Of a stretch of DNA of 64,000 bases, positions 56,901-64,000 are shown one piece after another. The stretch covers positions 1 through 64,000 of the forward strand of contig JAFLEH010000024.1 in the NCBI GenBank assembly GCA_017301995.1, written 5' to 3'. The DNA comes from Verrucomicrobiota bacterium. Lineage in GTDB: Bacteria > Verrucomicrobiota > Verrucomicrobiia > Verrucomicrobiales > Akkermansiaceae. The notes beneath the pieces are model-generated. The model saw only the letters and a program-made list of their open reading frames with translations. It was not told the origin of the DNA and made no database searches. The position numbers and the translations under genes are program-made. The stretch's first letter is position 1, and every line of letters begins with the position of its first letter.

Positions 56901-59900
56901 GGAGCCATCGGAGCACAACGCGAGCGAGTGATAGGTTCCGGCGGAGAAGCGAGTCACGGTCTTCCCAGCCAACGCGCCAACCCGCTTCACCAGCGCCGGC
57001 ACCTTCGCCACCCCGCTGCTGTCGCCGTTACCCAGGCGACCATAGATATTGGAGCCCCAACCGGCCAGCGTGCCATCGGAACAAAGCGCAAAACTCGCCT
57101 CGCCACCCGCGGCGATGTGCATCACCGTCTTTCCTGCAAGCACTCCCGAGCGATCCACCAGCACCGGTGGATTGACGGTATTGCTGGTGTCATTGTTACC
57201 CAATTGCCCCTGCAAGCTGTTACCCCAAGCGACCAAGGCCCCGTCCGCACACAAGGCCATGCAGTGGGCTTGACCGACGGCAACTCGAACCGCCGTCCTG
57301 CCCGCAAGCACTCCCGTCCGGTCCACCGCCACAGGCGTGGTGCCGATCACGCTGTACGACCCCCCGCTGGTATTGTAGCGGGCGCCCCAGGTCGCGAGGG
57401 TGCCGTCGGCACACCACGCCACACTCTGGATCCCGTGAACCTCCATCCCGATGATCGTTCTGCCCGCAAGCACACCGCTCATTTCGACTGGCGTCGGCAC
57501 CCAACTGCCGACTGTGCCGCCGTTGCCAAGCTGGCCATAATTGCCCCCTCCCCACGCCATCAACCGGATCGCCGCCCAGTGCAGCACCAGGTCGTTGCCG
57601 GTACCACCGCAGTAATTCGCCGCAAACGAATAGTTCTCGCCATTGTAGGTGAGATCAATCACCTCTCCTTGCGCCAGATTGGCAAACGTCCCCGCGATCG
57701 GCTCAAGCCCGGTGTTGTTCACCAACGTAAGGATGGCTCCGGGCTGCGGCGCGTGGCCCAGCACGATGTCGGGCGCGTCACCTGTGGCGGCAAAATCGGC
57801 CGCAGTGACCGGGATGCTCGCGGAAGTGTCGAACACGAAAGTTTCCGGCAAACGGGTCACCGTCAGCGTGTAGGTCCGGCTGTTGCCGCCGCTTCCCGTG
57901 ACCACCACGGAAATCGCCGTGTTTTCCACACCCAAGGCCACCGGCTCGCTCGCCGCGCCGGAAATCACTGCGGTTCCGTTCACCGTGACCGTGGCGCCCG
58001 CGTCCGAGCAGGTCGGCGTGACCCGTGCCTGTGCGATGCCGTGGGACACGGTCGCGAAATAATTTGATCGGGATAAGTCGAGTGCCGGCAGCACCTCCGC
58101 CCCTTCGAGCGCCAAGTTGGCCAAATTGGCCAAAGTTGTGGTGTCAAACGTCTGGTCCTCGCCGCGAACCACGCCACCCGGGCCATTGGCAACCACCCGG
58201 TAATGATAGCGGGTGCCGGACGTCAGGCCGCCGAGGGTGGCCTTCACCACGGTGGCCGTGCTGCCAGTGACGGTCGCCGGAGTGGCGGCAACCGTGGCCC
58301 CGTAGGCGGTGGTTAGACCGTACTCAAATGAAACGCTGGTGGCATTTCCCTGACCGTTCACCGAACCGTTGAGAATGGCGCCCATGTCCATCGCTTCGGT
58401 GGCTGCCAGAGTCGATGCCCGGGGAGGCACCGGCAGTGCGGTAATCGCGAGACTGTGGTCGATTCCGGCGCCAACGGTCACAAACCGCTCCCCTGCGATC
58501 AAGCCGCTGGTGCTGACAAGCACCGGCGCATTTCGATTGGTCGTGGAATTGTCACCAACTTGGCCGGCGGCGTTGTAACCCCATGCCGCGAGCGTGCCAT
58601 CCGTGCAGGTGGCCAGCGCATGATTGGAACCAGCGATGATTCCGGAGACCGTCTTGCCGGACAACACCCCGGAACGAAAGACCAGCACGGGCAGACTGCT
58701 CGATCCCGTCGTTCCGCGGCCCAGTTCGCCATAATTATTAGATCCCCACGCGGCCAGAGTGCCGTCAGTGCAGTTAACCAAAGAAAATCCGGTGCCCACC
58801 GTAATCTGGGAAGGCGTCTTGCCAGCAAGCACTCCCGCTGAGTTCACCGCCACCGGAATCAGGCCTGCCGTGGTGGTGCCGTCGCCCAACTGACCCGAGA
58901 CATTCGCGCCCCAGGCCACCAGCCCGCCGGTAGCGGTCGTGGCCAGACAGTGGCCGGACGCGGCCAACAGCGAAACAGGTTTCCCGGCCAGCGCGCCCCG
59001 GGCATTCGGCGAGATGCCGACGGCATCCATGGTGCTGTTGTTGCCCAAGATTCCCGAATCATTGTTCCCGTAACCGACCACTGTGCCATCCGCGCAACGC
59101 ACGAAGAAACATCCCGCGCCAACGGCAATCCCAACCGGCTTGCGACCGGCCAGAACGCCGGATAAGGGTAGGACGGTCGGCACGATACCCTCAAAACTGG
59201 CGGTATAGTTGTAAAAGAAGTGCCCCCAATAGGTCACTGTGCCATCCGCGCACAGCGCCATGCTGAATGTTTCACCCGCCGCGATCGCCACCACTTTCCT
59301 GCCAACGAGGGCTGAGCTAGAAACCGCCACTGGAACCGGCTCGTCCGTGTAATGGGTGCCATTGCCGAGTTCGCCGATGCTGTTGTGTCCCCATGCCGCA
59401 AGCGTGCCGTCCGAGCATAGGGCCAGGCTGTGATACCGCCCCCCCGCCAGGGCGGTCACGGTCTTGCCGGCCAGAACCCCGGGCGCGGCCAACGGAGTTG
59501 GCAACAGCTTGCTTCCCGTGCTCTCGCTGGCACCCAGTTGGTTCCAGCCGTTCGCTCCCCAGCCCACCACCCGCACATTGGCCCATTGCAGCACCAGATC
59601 ATTGCCGGTACCGCCGAAGTAGTTCGCCACAAACGGATAGGTGATGCCGTTGTAGGTCAGATCCAAGCGCTGGCCGTGGGCAAGATTGTCAAATTCCCCG
59701 CGGATGAAATCCAGTCCGGTGTTGTTGATTACCCGCAGGACCGTGCCAACCGGAGGCGCGAAGCCAAGCGCGAACTGCGCGGTGTTGCCGGTCGCGTTAT
59801 ATCCCGCGCCGGTGACTACCGAATCGGTGGCGGACACAAAGACATGGTTGATCGGCGTCTGCCGAATTACTGTTAGAGCGTAGCTTTCGGTGCTCCCTCC

Positions 59901-62900
59901 CGCTCCCGCCACCACCACCGGAATTGCGTTAGCGCCGGCGCTCAGGCTGACGGGTTCCGACGGCTGCCCCGGGCTTGCCGCGGCGCCGTTGACGGTCAGC
60001 GTGGCATCCGGATCACCCGTGGCCGCGGTCACGCGGATCGCCGCCGTGGATGCGGGCACCACCACTTGATAGGCCTTGACCGACGGCGAAAAGGCAGGTT
60101 CCAGGCTGCCGGCGCTGATTGACAATCCCGCCAGCGAGGAGTCGTTTCTAACAACCAACGTGTATTGGGTGGACGACACTCCGTTCTGGGCGGTTACCCG
60201 GATGGAAATGGAGGTATTGCCCGGCGCCACGGCGATGGGTTCGCTCGCGGCTCCCCTAGGCACCCTGTTGCCATTGACCGTGACCGTGGCATTCGGATCC
60301 GCGGCATTCGGCACCACCCGGAGGGTTGTGACCCCGGCCGCCACCCACACGCCATACGCGGTGGTGGATGCCGAGAAAACCGAGTCGAGCACCCCGCCCT
60401 CCACGCTGAGCGACGCGAGCGTGGAAGCGGTGCCGGTCGGCGCGGCGGCCAGCAGAATCGCGTGACCTCCTGCCCCGCCCTTTGCTAAGGAAGTCACCTT
60501 GTTCCCACTCATCGGGGCAAGTGGCACGGCGGATGGGGTGGATATTTCTCCCCCTACCCCCGTCATCACTCCCCAGAACGCCAGTGTGCCATCCGAACAC
60601 AACGCCAAGCTGTGGGAGTAACCTGCCGCGAAATCCGTGATGGTTTTTCCACTCAAGGCACCCGTCGTGCTCACCAACACCGGAACCGTCACCCAACTGC
60701 CGTTGCCGAGACGGCCGGACTCGCTCCTTCCCCAGCCAATTAGAGTACCGTCTGAACAAAGCGCAAGACTGTGCTCGTTGCCAACCGAGATCCGTGTCAC
60801 CGATTTTCCGGCGAACACGCCGGTTTGCGGAATTTGCGTGGGAACCAGACGGGGGGTGGTTGTGCCATCCCCCAATTGGTAATAACCTGACCCGCCCCAT
60901 GTCGCGACCGAGCCATCCGTGAAACGCGCCACACTGAACACCTCCCCGCAACCGACTTCGGCCACTCGTTTGGACGCAAGGGAACCACCGAACATCACTT
61001 GCACCGGCACCAGATTGCCAGTGGTTGTCCCGATACCCAACTGACCCGATGAGTTTAGTCCCCATGCCGCCACAGTTCCGTCCGAACAGAGCGCGAGCGA
61101 GTGCCAACGGCCGGCGCTCAGCGCCACAACGGTCTTGCCCGAAAGAACTCCGGTCCGCTTCACCGCCACCGGCAGTGAATTCGGGGCCAGCGCGCCGTTG
61201 CCCAATTGTCCGCTCGAGTTTCCACCCCACGCCGCCAACGTGCCATCCTCACACAGGGCGATGCTGTGTTCCCTACCCGCGGCGATCGCCACCACCCGCC
61301 GCCCTGCCAGAATCCCGGACCGGGAAATCTCCGCGGGCACGGCCGAATCAGTGGTCGTGCCATTGCCCAATTGGCCCTGGGCATTGGCACCCCACGAGGC
61401 GAGAGTGCCATCCGCGAACAAGGCAAGACTGTGGGAACCCCCAGTTGCCAGCGCCAAGAGGGTCTTGCCCTGCAGCGCCGCTGGAATGTCCACCGCTTCC
61501 GCCGTGGCATAACTGTAGAACCCGCCGTTGCCCAACTGTCCATTGTTGTTCTCCCCCCACCCGTATGCCGCCGTGTTGGCCCATTGCAACACCAGATCAT
61601 TTCCCGTGCCGCCAAAGTAGTTCGCCACAAACGGATAGGTGATGCCGTTATAGGCCAGTTCGATCATTTGGCCATGGTCGAGATTGGTGAACCGCCCGGT
61701 GATCGGATCATCGCCGGCATTGCGCACCACCATCAGCGTCGTGCCCGCTGTCGGAGCATATCCCAGCGCCAACGTTATAACATTTTCCGCAGCCACATAT
61801 TGGGAAGCGGTCACCGCCACTCCCGAGGCGGAGACGTAGGTGTAATTCACCCCGCCGGGCCGGGATACGGTGAGTTGATAGACCAACTCCGTGCCATCGC
61901 CCGCGGTCACCGCCACCGATACCGGATTGTCGCCGTACACCAATGGCACCACCACTCCTCCCGCACCGGACGGAGTTCCGCTCACCTTTACCGCAGCCGC
62001 CGGATCCGCCGTCACGGGCGTAATCCGAAGCGACGCGTCACTGGTCGCCAATGCCACCGAGTACGACCTGACAAACGGGGAGAACGCAGGCAGCAGGGAT
62101 CCTCTGTCGAGATTCAGGGCGGCCAACGAGGCATCCCCGCGCAGAGTCAGCGTGTAGGTTCTCGCCGTGCCGTTTTCCGCAGTCACCCGAATGGTGATCA
62201 CCTGCCCGGAAACGGTGGGAATGTCCGCGCTGGTGGCTCCCGTAGCGAGCGGGGCGCCATTGATGGTAACCGTCGCGTTGGGATCGGCGGTAACCGGGGT
62301 GACGCGCACCGCGGCCACATCGTGCGCGAATCTGGCGGTGTAGGCCGTGGTGGCGGAGGCAAACACCGGATCAAGAACGGCCCCGTCCAGTGACAGCGAG
62401 GCAAGCTCGTTATTGGTGGAAAGAGCCACTGCCGCAAGCGCCATCGTGATTTCTGAGGTGCATCCGGAGCCCAGACCCGTGAGCTTGTCACCCGCCACCA
62501 GGTTCGCCATGGAGGCGACTACGGGCGTGTTCCGGCTGGTCGATGTGCCGTCCCCAAGTTGGCTGCGCTGGTTATCTCCCCATGAGGCCGGCGTGCCGTC
62601 CTCGCACAATGCGAAACTTGCATAGTTGGCACCTATCGTCCGCGGCACCTTGCCTGCGAGCACGCCGGAGGCGGTCACCGCGACGGGCACACTGGTGTTG
62701 GTGTAGGTTCCGTTTCCCAAGCCGCCAAAGCCGTTATAGCCCCAGCCCGCAATGGTTCCGTCGGAACACAGCGCGAGCGAATAGTTATTTGCTTCGGCGA
62801 GGGCGGTCACCGTTTTGGCCGCGAGAACGCCCGTGTTGGTGACGAGAACCGGCACGCTGCTGTTGGCGGTGGTACCATTGCCCATTCCGCCGTAAGACCC

Positions 62901-64000
62901 CCAGCCCCAATTCGCGATTCTGCCGTCCGAGCAGAGCACCATGCTGTGCCCGCTCCCCGCCGAGACGGCCATCACCGTTCTCCCCGCCAATACCCCGCTC
63001 TGATTCACAGCCACAGGCAAGCTTCGCGCGGTGGTGGTGCCGTCGCCCAATTCGCCACTCGTGTTGGAACCCCAAGCCGCCAGCATCCCATCCGAACACA
63101 ACGCGAGACTGTGCGCCGAACCGGCGGCGATCGCGACTACCTGCCTGCCTGCCAACGCGCCGCCAGAGACCGCCGTCGGCACGAGGGTGGAGGTGGTGTT
63201 GCCCGTGCCCAACTGGCCATTGACGTTGCTACCCCATGCGACCACCGTTCCATCCGCGCAGAGCACCAGACTGAATTCCTCACCCTTGGAAATCGCCACC
63301 ACCCTCTTGCCTGCGAGCGCCCCATACTCATTCATCGCCTCGGGTGTCAATTTGACCGCACCGCTATATTCCCATCCCCAAGCGGCCAGCGTGCCATCGG
63401 CACATAGGGCGAGCCGGTGTTTTTTGCCGCTTGCCAGTGAAACGATTGTCTTGCCCGCAATCGCTCCGCTCTGGGCAATGGGGATCGGAACGGAGCTGTA
63501 ATTCATCGTTCCATTCCCGTAAAGAGAGTAGGTGAGGCTGCCCCAGGCATAGTGGCGGGTGTAGGCCCAGTGTAGTACCAGATCATTGCCCGTGCCGCCA
63601 TAGTAGTTCGCCACGAATGGATAGATCACGCCTTGATAGGTGAGATTCACCCGCTGCCCCTGCGTCAGGTTGGAAAACTCTCCCCTGATGAATCCCGGTC
63701 CGGTGTTATTCACCACGGTGAGGCTGGTGCCGGTTGCGGGCGCGAATCCCAGCGACGGCGTGAGCGTCAGTCCTGTGGCGTCGAATCCCGGCACCGTGAC
63801 TGCCACGGAATTCGCGGCAGTGAAAACAAACGACTCCGCGGGGCGGATGACTGTCACCACATAAGTTTTGGAGAAATTGGACCCCGCCGCTGTCACGCCA
63901 ATGGTGACCTGGGTGTTGCCCGTCGGCGCTACGATGGAGTCGGAGGTTGTGCCGGACGCGACCACCATGCCTTGGACCCGGATGGTGGCTCCCGCGCTCT
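47499..64000 (-). CDS. Giant secreted RCC1 propeller protein, 5' end beyond the window
   Basis: Over 5,490 residues, uninterrupted, with the frame still open at the right edge. Eight modules repeat every 2.0 kb or so (the GGTGNDLVLxW motif lies near 63.6, 61.6, 59.6, 57.6, 55.6, 53.5, 51.5 and 49.5 kb). Each module holds a cadherin-like beta-sandwich (AxVTVNGxxxxSG), a beta-rich domain ending YFGGTGNDLVL, and exactly seven RCC1 blades. From the third module on, a fibronectin-III-like domain (VSFEYG...YHYRVVA) follows each propeller. The C-terminus is an ASDPDGG domain and a FYRLGSP tail. No known catalytic motif. The expected product is a long string of beta-propellers at the cell surface. 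It is 25 nt upstream of the smaller RCC1 gene and probably in the same operon. Confidence 0.9.
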   Translation of the reverse strand, partial: SAGATIRVQGMVVASGTTSDSIVAPTGNTQVTIGVTAAGSNFSKTYVVTVIRPAESFVFTAANSVAVTVPGFDATGLTLTPSLGFAPATGTSLTVVNNTGPGFIRGEFSNLTQGQRVNLTYQGVIYPFVANYYGGTGNDLVLHWAYTRHYAWGSLTYSLYGNGTMNYSSVPIPIAQSGAIAGKTIVSLASGKKHRLALCADGTLAAWGWEYSGAVKLTPEAMNEYGALAGKRVVAISKGEEFSLVLCADGTVVAWGSNVNGQLGTGNTTSTLVPTAVSGGALAGRQVVAIAAGSAHSLALCSDGMLAAWGSNTSGELGDGTTTARSLPVAVNQSGVLAGRTVMAVSAGSGHSMVLCSDGRIANWGWGSYGGMGNGTTANSSVPVLVTNTGVLAAKTVTALAEANNYSLALCSDGTIAGWGYNGFGGLGNGTYTNTSVPVAVTASGVLAGKVPRTIGANYASFALCEDGTPASWGDNQRSQLGDGTSTSRNTPVVASMANLVAGDKLTGLGSGCTSEITMALAAVALSTNNELASLSLDGAVLDPVFASATTAYTARFAHDVAAVRVTPVTADPNATVTINGAPLATGATSADIPTVSGQVITIRVTAENGTARTYTLTLRGDASLAALNLDRGSLLPAFSPFVRSYSVALATSDASLRITPVTADPAAAVKVSGTPSGAGGVVVPLVYGDNPVSVAVTAGDGTELVYQLTVSRPGGVNYTYVSASGVAVTASQYVAAENVITLALGYAPTAGTTLMVVRNAGDDPITGRFTNLDHGQMIELAYNGITYPFVANYFGGTGNDLVLQWANTAAYGWGENNNGQLGNGGFYSYATAEAVDIPAALQGKTLLALATGGSHSLALFADGTLASWGANAQGQLGNGTTTDSAVPAEISRSGILAGRRVVAIAAGREHSIALCEDGTLAAWGGNSSGQLGNGALAPNSLPVAVKRTGVLSGKTVVALSAGRWHSLALCSDGTVAAWGLNSSGQLGIGTTTGNLVPVQVMFGGSLASKRVAEVGCGEVFSVARFTDGSVATWGGSGYYQLGDGTTTPRLVPTQIPQTGVFAGKSVTRISVGNEHSLALCSDGTLIGWGRSESGRLGNGSWVTVPVLVSTTGALSGKTITDFAAGYSHSLALCSDGTLAFWGVMTGVGGEISTPSAVPLAPMSGNKVTSLAKGGAGGHAILLAAAPTGTASTLASLSVEGGVLDSVFSASTTAYGVWVAAGVTTLRVVPNAADPNATVTVNGNRVPRGAASEPIAVAPGNTSISIRVTAQNGVSSTQYTLVVRNDSSLAGLSISAGSLEPAFSPSVKAYQVVVPASTAAIRVTAATGDPDATLTVNGAAASPGQPSEPVSLSAGANAIPVVVAGAGGSTESYALTVIRQTPINHVFVSATDSVVTGAGYNATGNTAQFALGFAPPVGTVLRVINNTGLDFIRGEFDNLAHGQRLDLTYNGITYPFVANYFGGTGNDLVLQWANVRVVGWGANGWNQLGASESTGSKLLPTPLAAPGVLAGKTVTALAGGRYHSLALCSDGTLAAWGHNSIGELGNGTHYTDEPVPVAVSSSALVGRKVVAIAAGETFSMALCADGTVTYWGHFFYNYTASFEGIVPTVLPLSGVLAGRKPVGIAVGAGCFFVRCADGTVVGYGNNDSGILGNNSTMDAVGISPNARGALAGKPVSLLAASGHCLATTATGGLVAWGANVSGQLGDGTTTAGLIPVAVNSAGVLAGKTPSQITVGTGFSLVNCTDGTLAAWGSNNYGELGRGTTGSSSLPVLVFRSGVLSGKTVSGIIAGSNHALATCTDGTLAAWGYNAAGQVGDNSTTNRNAPVLVSTSGLIAGERFVTVGAGIDHSLAITALPVPPRASTLAATEAMDMGAILNGSVNGQGNATSVSFEYGLTTAYGATVAATPATVTGSTATVVKATLGGLTSGTRYHYRVVANGPGGVVRGEDQTFDTTTLANLANLALEGAEVLPALDLSRSNYFATVSHGIAQARVTPTCSDAGATVTVNGTAVISGAASEPVALGVENTAISVVVTGSGGNSRTYTLTVTRLPETFVFDTSASIPVTAADFAATGDAPDIVLGHAPQPGAILTLVNNTGLEPIAGTFANLAQGEVIDLTYNGENYSFAANYCGGTGNDLVLHWAAIRLMAWGGGNYGQLGNGGTVGSWVPTPVEMSGVLAGRTIIGMEVHGIQSVAWCADGTLATWGARYNTSGGSYSVIGTTPVAVDRTGVLAGRTAVRVAVGQAHCMALCADGALVAWGNSLQGQLGNNDTSNTVNPPVLVDRSGVLAGKTVMHIAAGGEASFALCSDGTLAGWGSNIYGRLGNGDSSGVAKVPALVKRVGALAGKTVTRFSAGTYHSLALCSDGSLAAWGHNNYGQLGNNSTTDSVPVPVAVVQTGVLAGKTVTAIFAGYECSFCLCSDGTLAAWGNNGNGQLGNGGTTGSSVPVLVTRTGALAGKTISSFTGNPHCLALCTDGSVIGWGSNSSGQLGNNSTTSSTLPTVVATGSLGAAERFVALDNGGELSVALVASPSLPVASSLAVTGITDTGATLNGEVNANGTASTVSFEYGTNPSYLTTVAATPGSFADTGATPVSADLTGLLPETTYHYRLVATNGTMTTRTEDRTFTTSGEALLGALSLDGGPLMPAFSPHRFDYDVTVPFATGSATLTAAASMPGVSVTVNGAPVASAGPVALAAGGNAIRIRVAPPGDSFANIYTVNVTRLPQAVRFETADQLGITASAIAAGGNALAVELGFAPPAGTALTVVRNHGVGPILGQFTGLEQGRTVYLNYGGTIYPFVANYCGGSGNDLVLEWGNVRLVAWGYNANGQLGSETPATSAMPLAVRAADALAGRMPLGAVASDNNSLVLCADGGIAAWGYNYEGQLGNGTTRASALPVAVDASGVLAGKRVMAMPGMADLSTHVLCDDGTVASWGYNSNGQLGDGTTSNASVPVRVPPVGALAGKRVVQVASARSHTLALCSDGTVVAWGYNGYGQLGDGSLANAIVPVRVPPVGALGDKEVKAVAAGDNSSYALCSNGTVVAWGYNSSGELGDGTTNYRSLPAAVSRTGALAGKTVTALQAGGAHCLALCSDGTLVAWGGNGYGQLGDGTTTNRTTPVTVDRSGVLAGKTVVAMSVGDSFSVVLCADGSAAAWGRNNSGQLGNGTTTNRSVPVLVDVSGLPLGERLIGVDAGAAHVLARVAMPPPPTATTLAANGITDSGAVLNGLAGANCAVDPVSVSFEYGTSTAYGATVAASPATVAGAAPSPVSVQLTGMPPGTVFHFRVVVSGALGVTKGEDRVFVTTGMATLTGLSTDHGNLVPAFVPCVGTYDLTVVHDVATISITPATAHAGASVAVDGEPAATGTASAPIPLEVGANSITVTVRPPGGGAGLTYTLNVVRLPAVMALGSPADVPLSVDRFAPAGTNAEVGLGYAPVPGADLMLVRNNGDVPIRGEFANLAHNQRIELTHAGVRYAFVADYRGGTGNDLVLRWADSRLAGWGANSYGQLGNGTTVSAVRPGFATMPDAFANKTVREVSPGGFHTLVLFTDGSLAAFGNNGSGQLGNGTSSTSATPVMISQYGVLAGKRVVGIAAGSNHSLALCSDGTLAGWGYNISGQIGNGSTTNSLVPAAVDRGGALAGKTVTAVVASGDSSMALCADGTVTAWGYNGYGRLGDGTQTSRYTPVAVDRSGVLAGRKVVSIACGSSHCLALCDDGSLAAWGNNGSGNLGDGSTTNRSVPVLVNMSGLLAGKTVTAIAVGGNSNMALCADGSLAAWGSNSNGQLGNNSTTNSSLPVRVEPSGALAGKSVTAIACGLNGNSYAMTADGGIAAWGANSEGQLGNGTTTASLVPVAVDVASLVPGGRVTAIGGGGSFVHAVVAIPPAPANFTTATTLAASDITDAAASLNGTVNAADGTVTVGFEYGRTETYGSFAAATPTPVSGASDTPVSARLENLAVASSYHFRLVATGPSGVVRGTDQIFTTGDAATLVALGLSAGTLDPAFDPGIPDYATAVSNETRTVTLTPRASHATAAIRVNGDIHVSGTPTAPLALSQGDNLIPIAVDAGDGVNSAIYRLSVVRLPAEFVFGSGTDIPLETGALAPGGLPVTIKLNFAPVPGARLILVNQTGSGPIRGEFSNLPDGGRVYLTYGGKSYDFIANYHGGDGNDLELVWGATRMVGWGSAMNGATFGSPQPAPLSDEGALAGRMVLAMSAAGSHGVACCLDGSVVTWGSNDYGQLGTGLSGSGAVPVEVDRTGVLAGKRVIAVSTGGTHDLALCSDGTLVAWGAIGPDWVWLPRFFSSGVPVEVNQTGVLAGKTPVMIAAGGNHAVVVCGDGTVASWGMGGLLGDGGSGDATKPVLVDRSGVLAGRTLVALSAGGKHTLALCADGTLVAWGMNDSGQLGNGTTTAAAAPVAVDLTAVPAGSKVVAISAGGSHSLALCSDGTLLAWGGNESGQIGNLGTTDQTTPVAVYCYGELDGRRVAAISAGGSHSLALAEDGAILAWGENYYGQLGCGDTVDYPVPTPVAAGVIGSGDRPITIAAGYYSSVALLATSPSPVALTLAADGIGDTSATLRGHVGGNGSNVTVAFEYGLTSEYGKRIAAVPAQVPPSGESPVEAGIGDLEPGRIYHFRVVATRPEGMVRGQDMTFTTTLQSTLAELLLDHGTLSPAFASHESEFAATVEPGVDFVALTPVASAAGAGIRVGGTVVSSGSAHAIPLVVGENRIEIEVTDPGGGSARVYRLAVTRPPAAFRFDDPETVALATVGFDASGLTASFVLGHAPVPGNRLTVIRCAGFQPILGRFANLSQGQLVTLSYQGVDYAYVADYFGGTGNDLVLHWANTRLLSCGSNASGLLGLGKDDTTRRTIPTPVLDSGILDGRIVTDAKCGYGHTVLLCSDGTVVTFGYNSNGELGRPTGTIGVPASVNAASVLAGRKVVMIATGSNHTLALCEDGTLVGWGINTALQLGNIGATSASVPVLVPMTGALAAKRITAIAAGGSHSLALCSDGTVAAWGASNDGQTGTGISGYLGTPTQVDCSGVLAGRKVAAIASGVSHSLAWCTDGTLAAWGNGDLGELGNGLSSDSAVPVRVDQTGVLAGGSVVAIACGDHNSMAMCSDGRIATWGLGASGALGNGGTANAPAPVAVDLTSSFAGAPSAGVSIGTGAAAWSHGGTLRVWGGNAGGQLGDGTQTNRPLPVAVSAANLEPEDRFAAVACGYQHAVLLVGQMPSPPRLTPLPADNLTAWSATLRGAVNARSNNVGLSFEYGLTPSYGGSTTALPGMASGKTDITLAAPITGLIPGRTYHYRLVASGPGGTTHSEDVTFFTAGHAPAFAGYAASTPWQTPATIALRKILTKASDPDGGAISITSAGPVSANGGAVVLLADSVRYTPPDGFSGTDTFTIVLTDEGGASVTGTVTVQVGSAPNVGTPGANANPPKLATLPGGKMGLSFQGIPGRSYIIQRSIGGLDDWQTLATVTADATGKISFTDENPPPGSAFYRLGSP

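Overview
This looks like chromosomal DNA from a GC-rich member of the Verrucomicrobiota (a Luteolibacter/Haloferula-like relative is my best guess; Planctomycetota is less likely). The pointers are secreted autotransporter-associated beta-strand (PATR) proteins, PEP-CTERM tails, RCC1 beta-propeller giants, a discoidin-containing histidine kinase, REP-associated transposase (RAYT) remnants of the Verrucomicrobia type, and GH97/GH106-like glycosidases. This is inferred from protein families; no rRNA is present.

Layout. 1-3188: 3' part of a large secreted RCC1/IPT/PKD/LamG protein. 3.2-8.5 kb: a graveyard of broken genes (5' piece of rlmN, 5' piece of a GH106-like gene, two decayed RAYT transposases sharing a 264-bp direct repeat) around an intact PATR protein on the minus strand. 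8.6-14.8 kb: ordinary chromosomal genes (hflX, L,D-transpeptidase, parvulin-type isomerase, DUF3592 membrane protein, dinB, GNAT acetyltransferase), several with promoter-like boxes so close to the ATG that leaderless transcripts are likely.

15.0-25.5 kb is the most interesting part: a one-directional accessory island that begins inside a tRNA cut at its anticodon stem and ends in a strong hairpin terminator. It carries a small ribbon-helix-helix-like protein, a protein with a recombination-associated C-terminal motif, a cysteine-cluster (Fe-S) PD-(D/E)XK nuclease, small membrane proteins, a DUF3150-like protein, a Ycf35 (DUF1257)/DUF2997/Ycf46 (AAA+) set known mainly from cyanobacteria and plastids, a WGR-fused ATP-dependent DNA ligase and a divergent DNA sliding clamp. 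No integrase, capsid or conjugation gene is visible. Its intergenic regions are built from several unrelated repeat families that all have a 7-bp period, and most of its genes have almost G-free leaders with no Shine-Dalgarno sequence. A second copy of the island's right end (clamp 3' end plus terminator) lies at 41.5-41.9 kb, with a compensatory change in the hairpin stem. I propose the island as a DNA break-processing/replication cassette of undescribed function.

25.6-41.0 kb: DUF3616 protein, OmpR-type two-component pair followed by a KefB/YbaL-type antiporter, a discoidin sensor kinase with a NarL/LuxR-type regulator, two paralogous PATR proteins with different C-terminal sorting modules, and a GH97 glycosidase. 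42.5-64.0 kb: three minus-strand secreted proteins in an apparent operon: a giant RCC1 protein (over 5,490 residues, running off the right edge) with eight 7-bladed propellers at a period of about 2.0 kb, a smaller one with two such propellers, and a P-domain PEP-CTERM protein.
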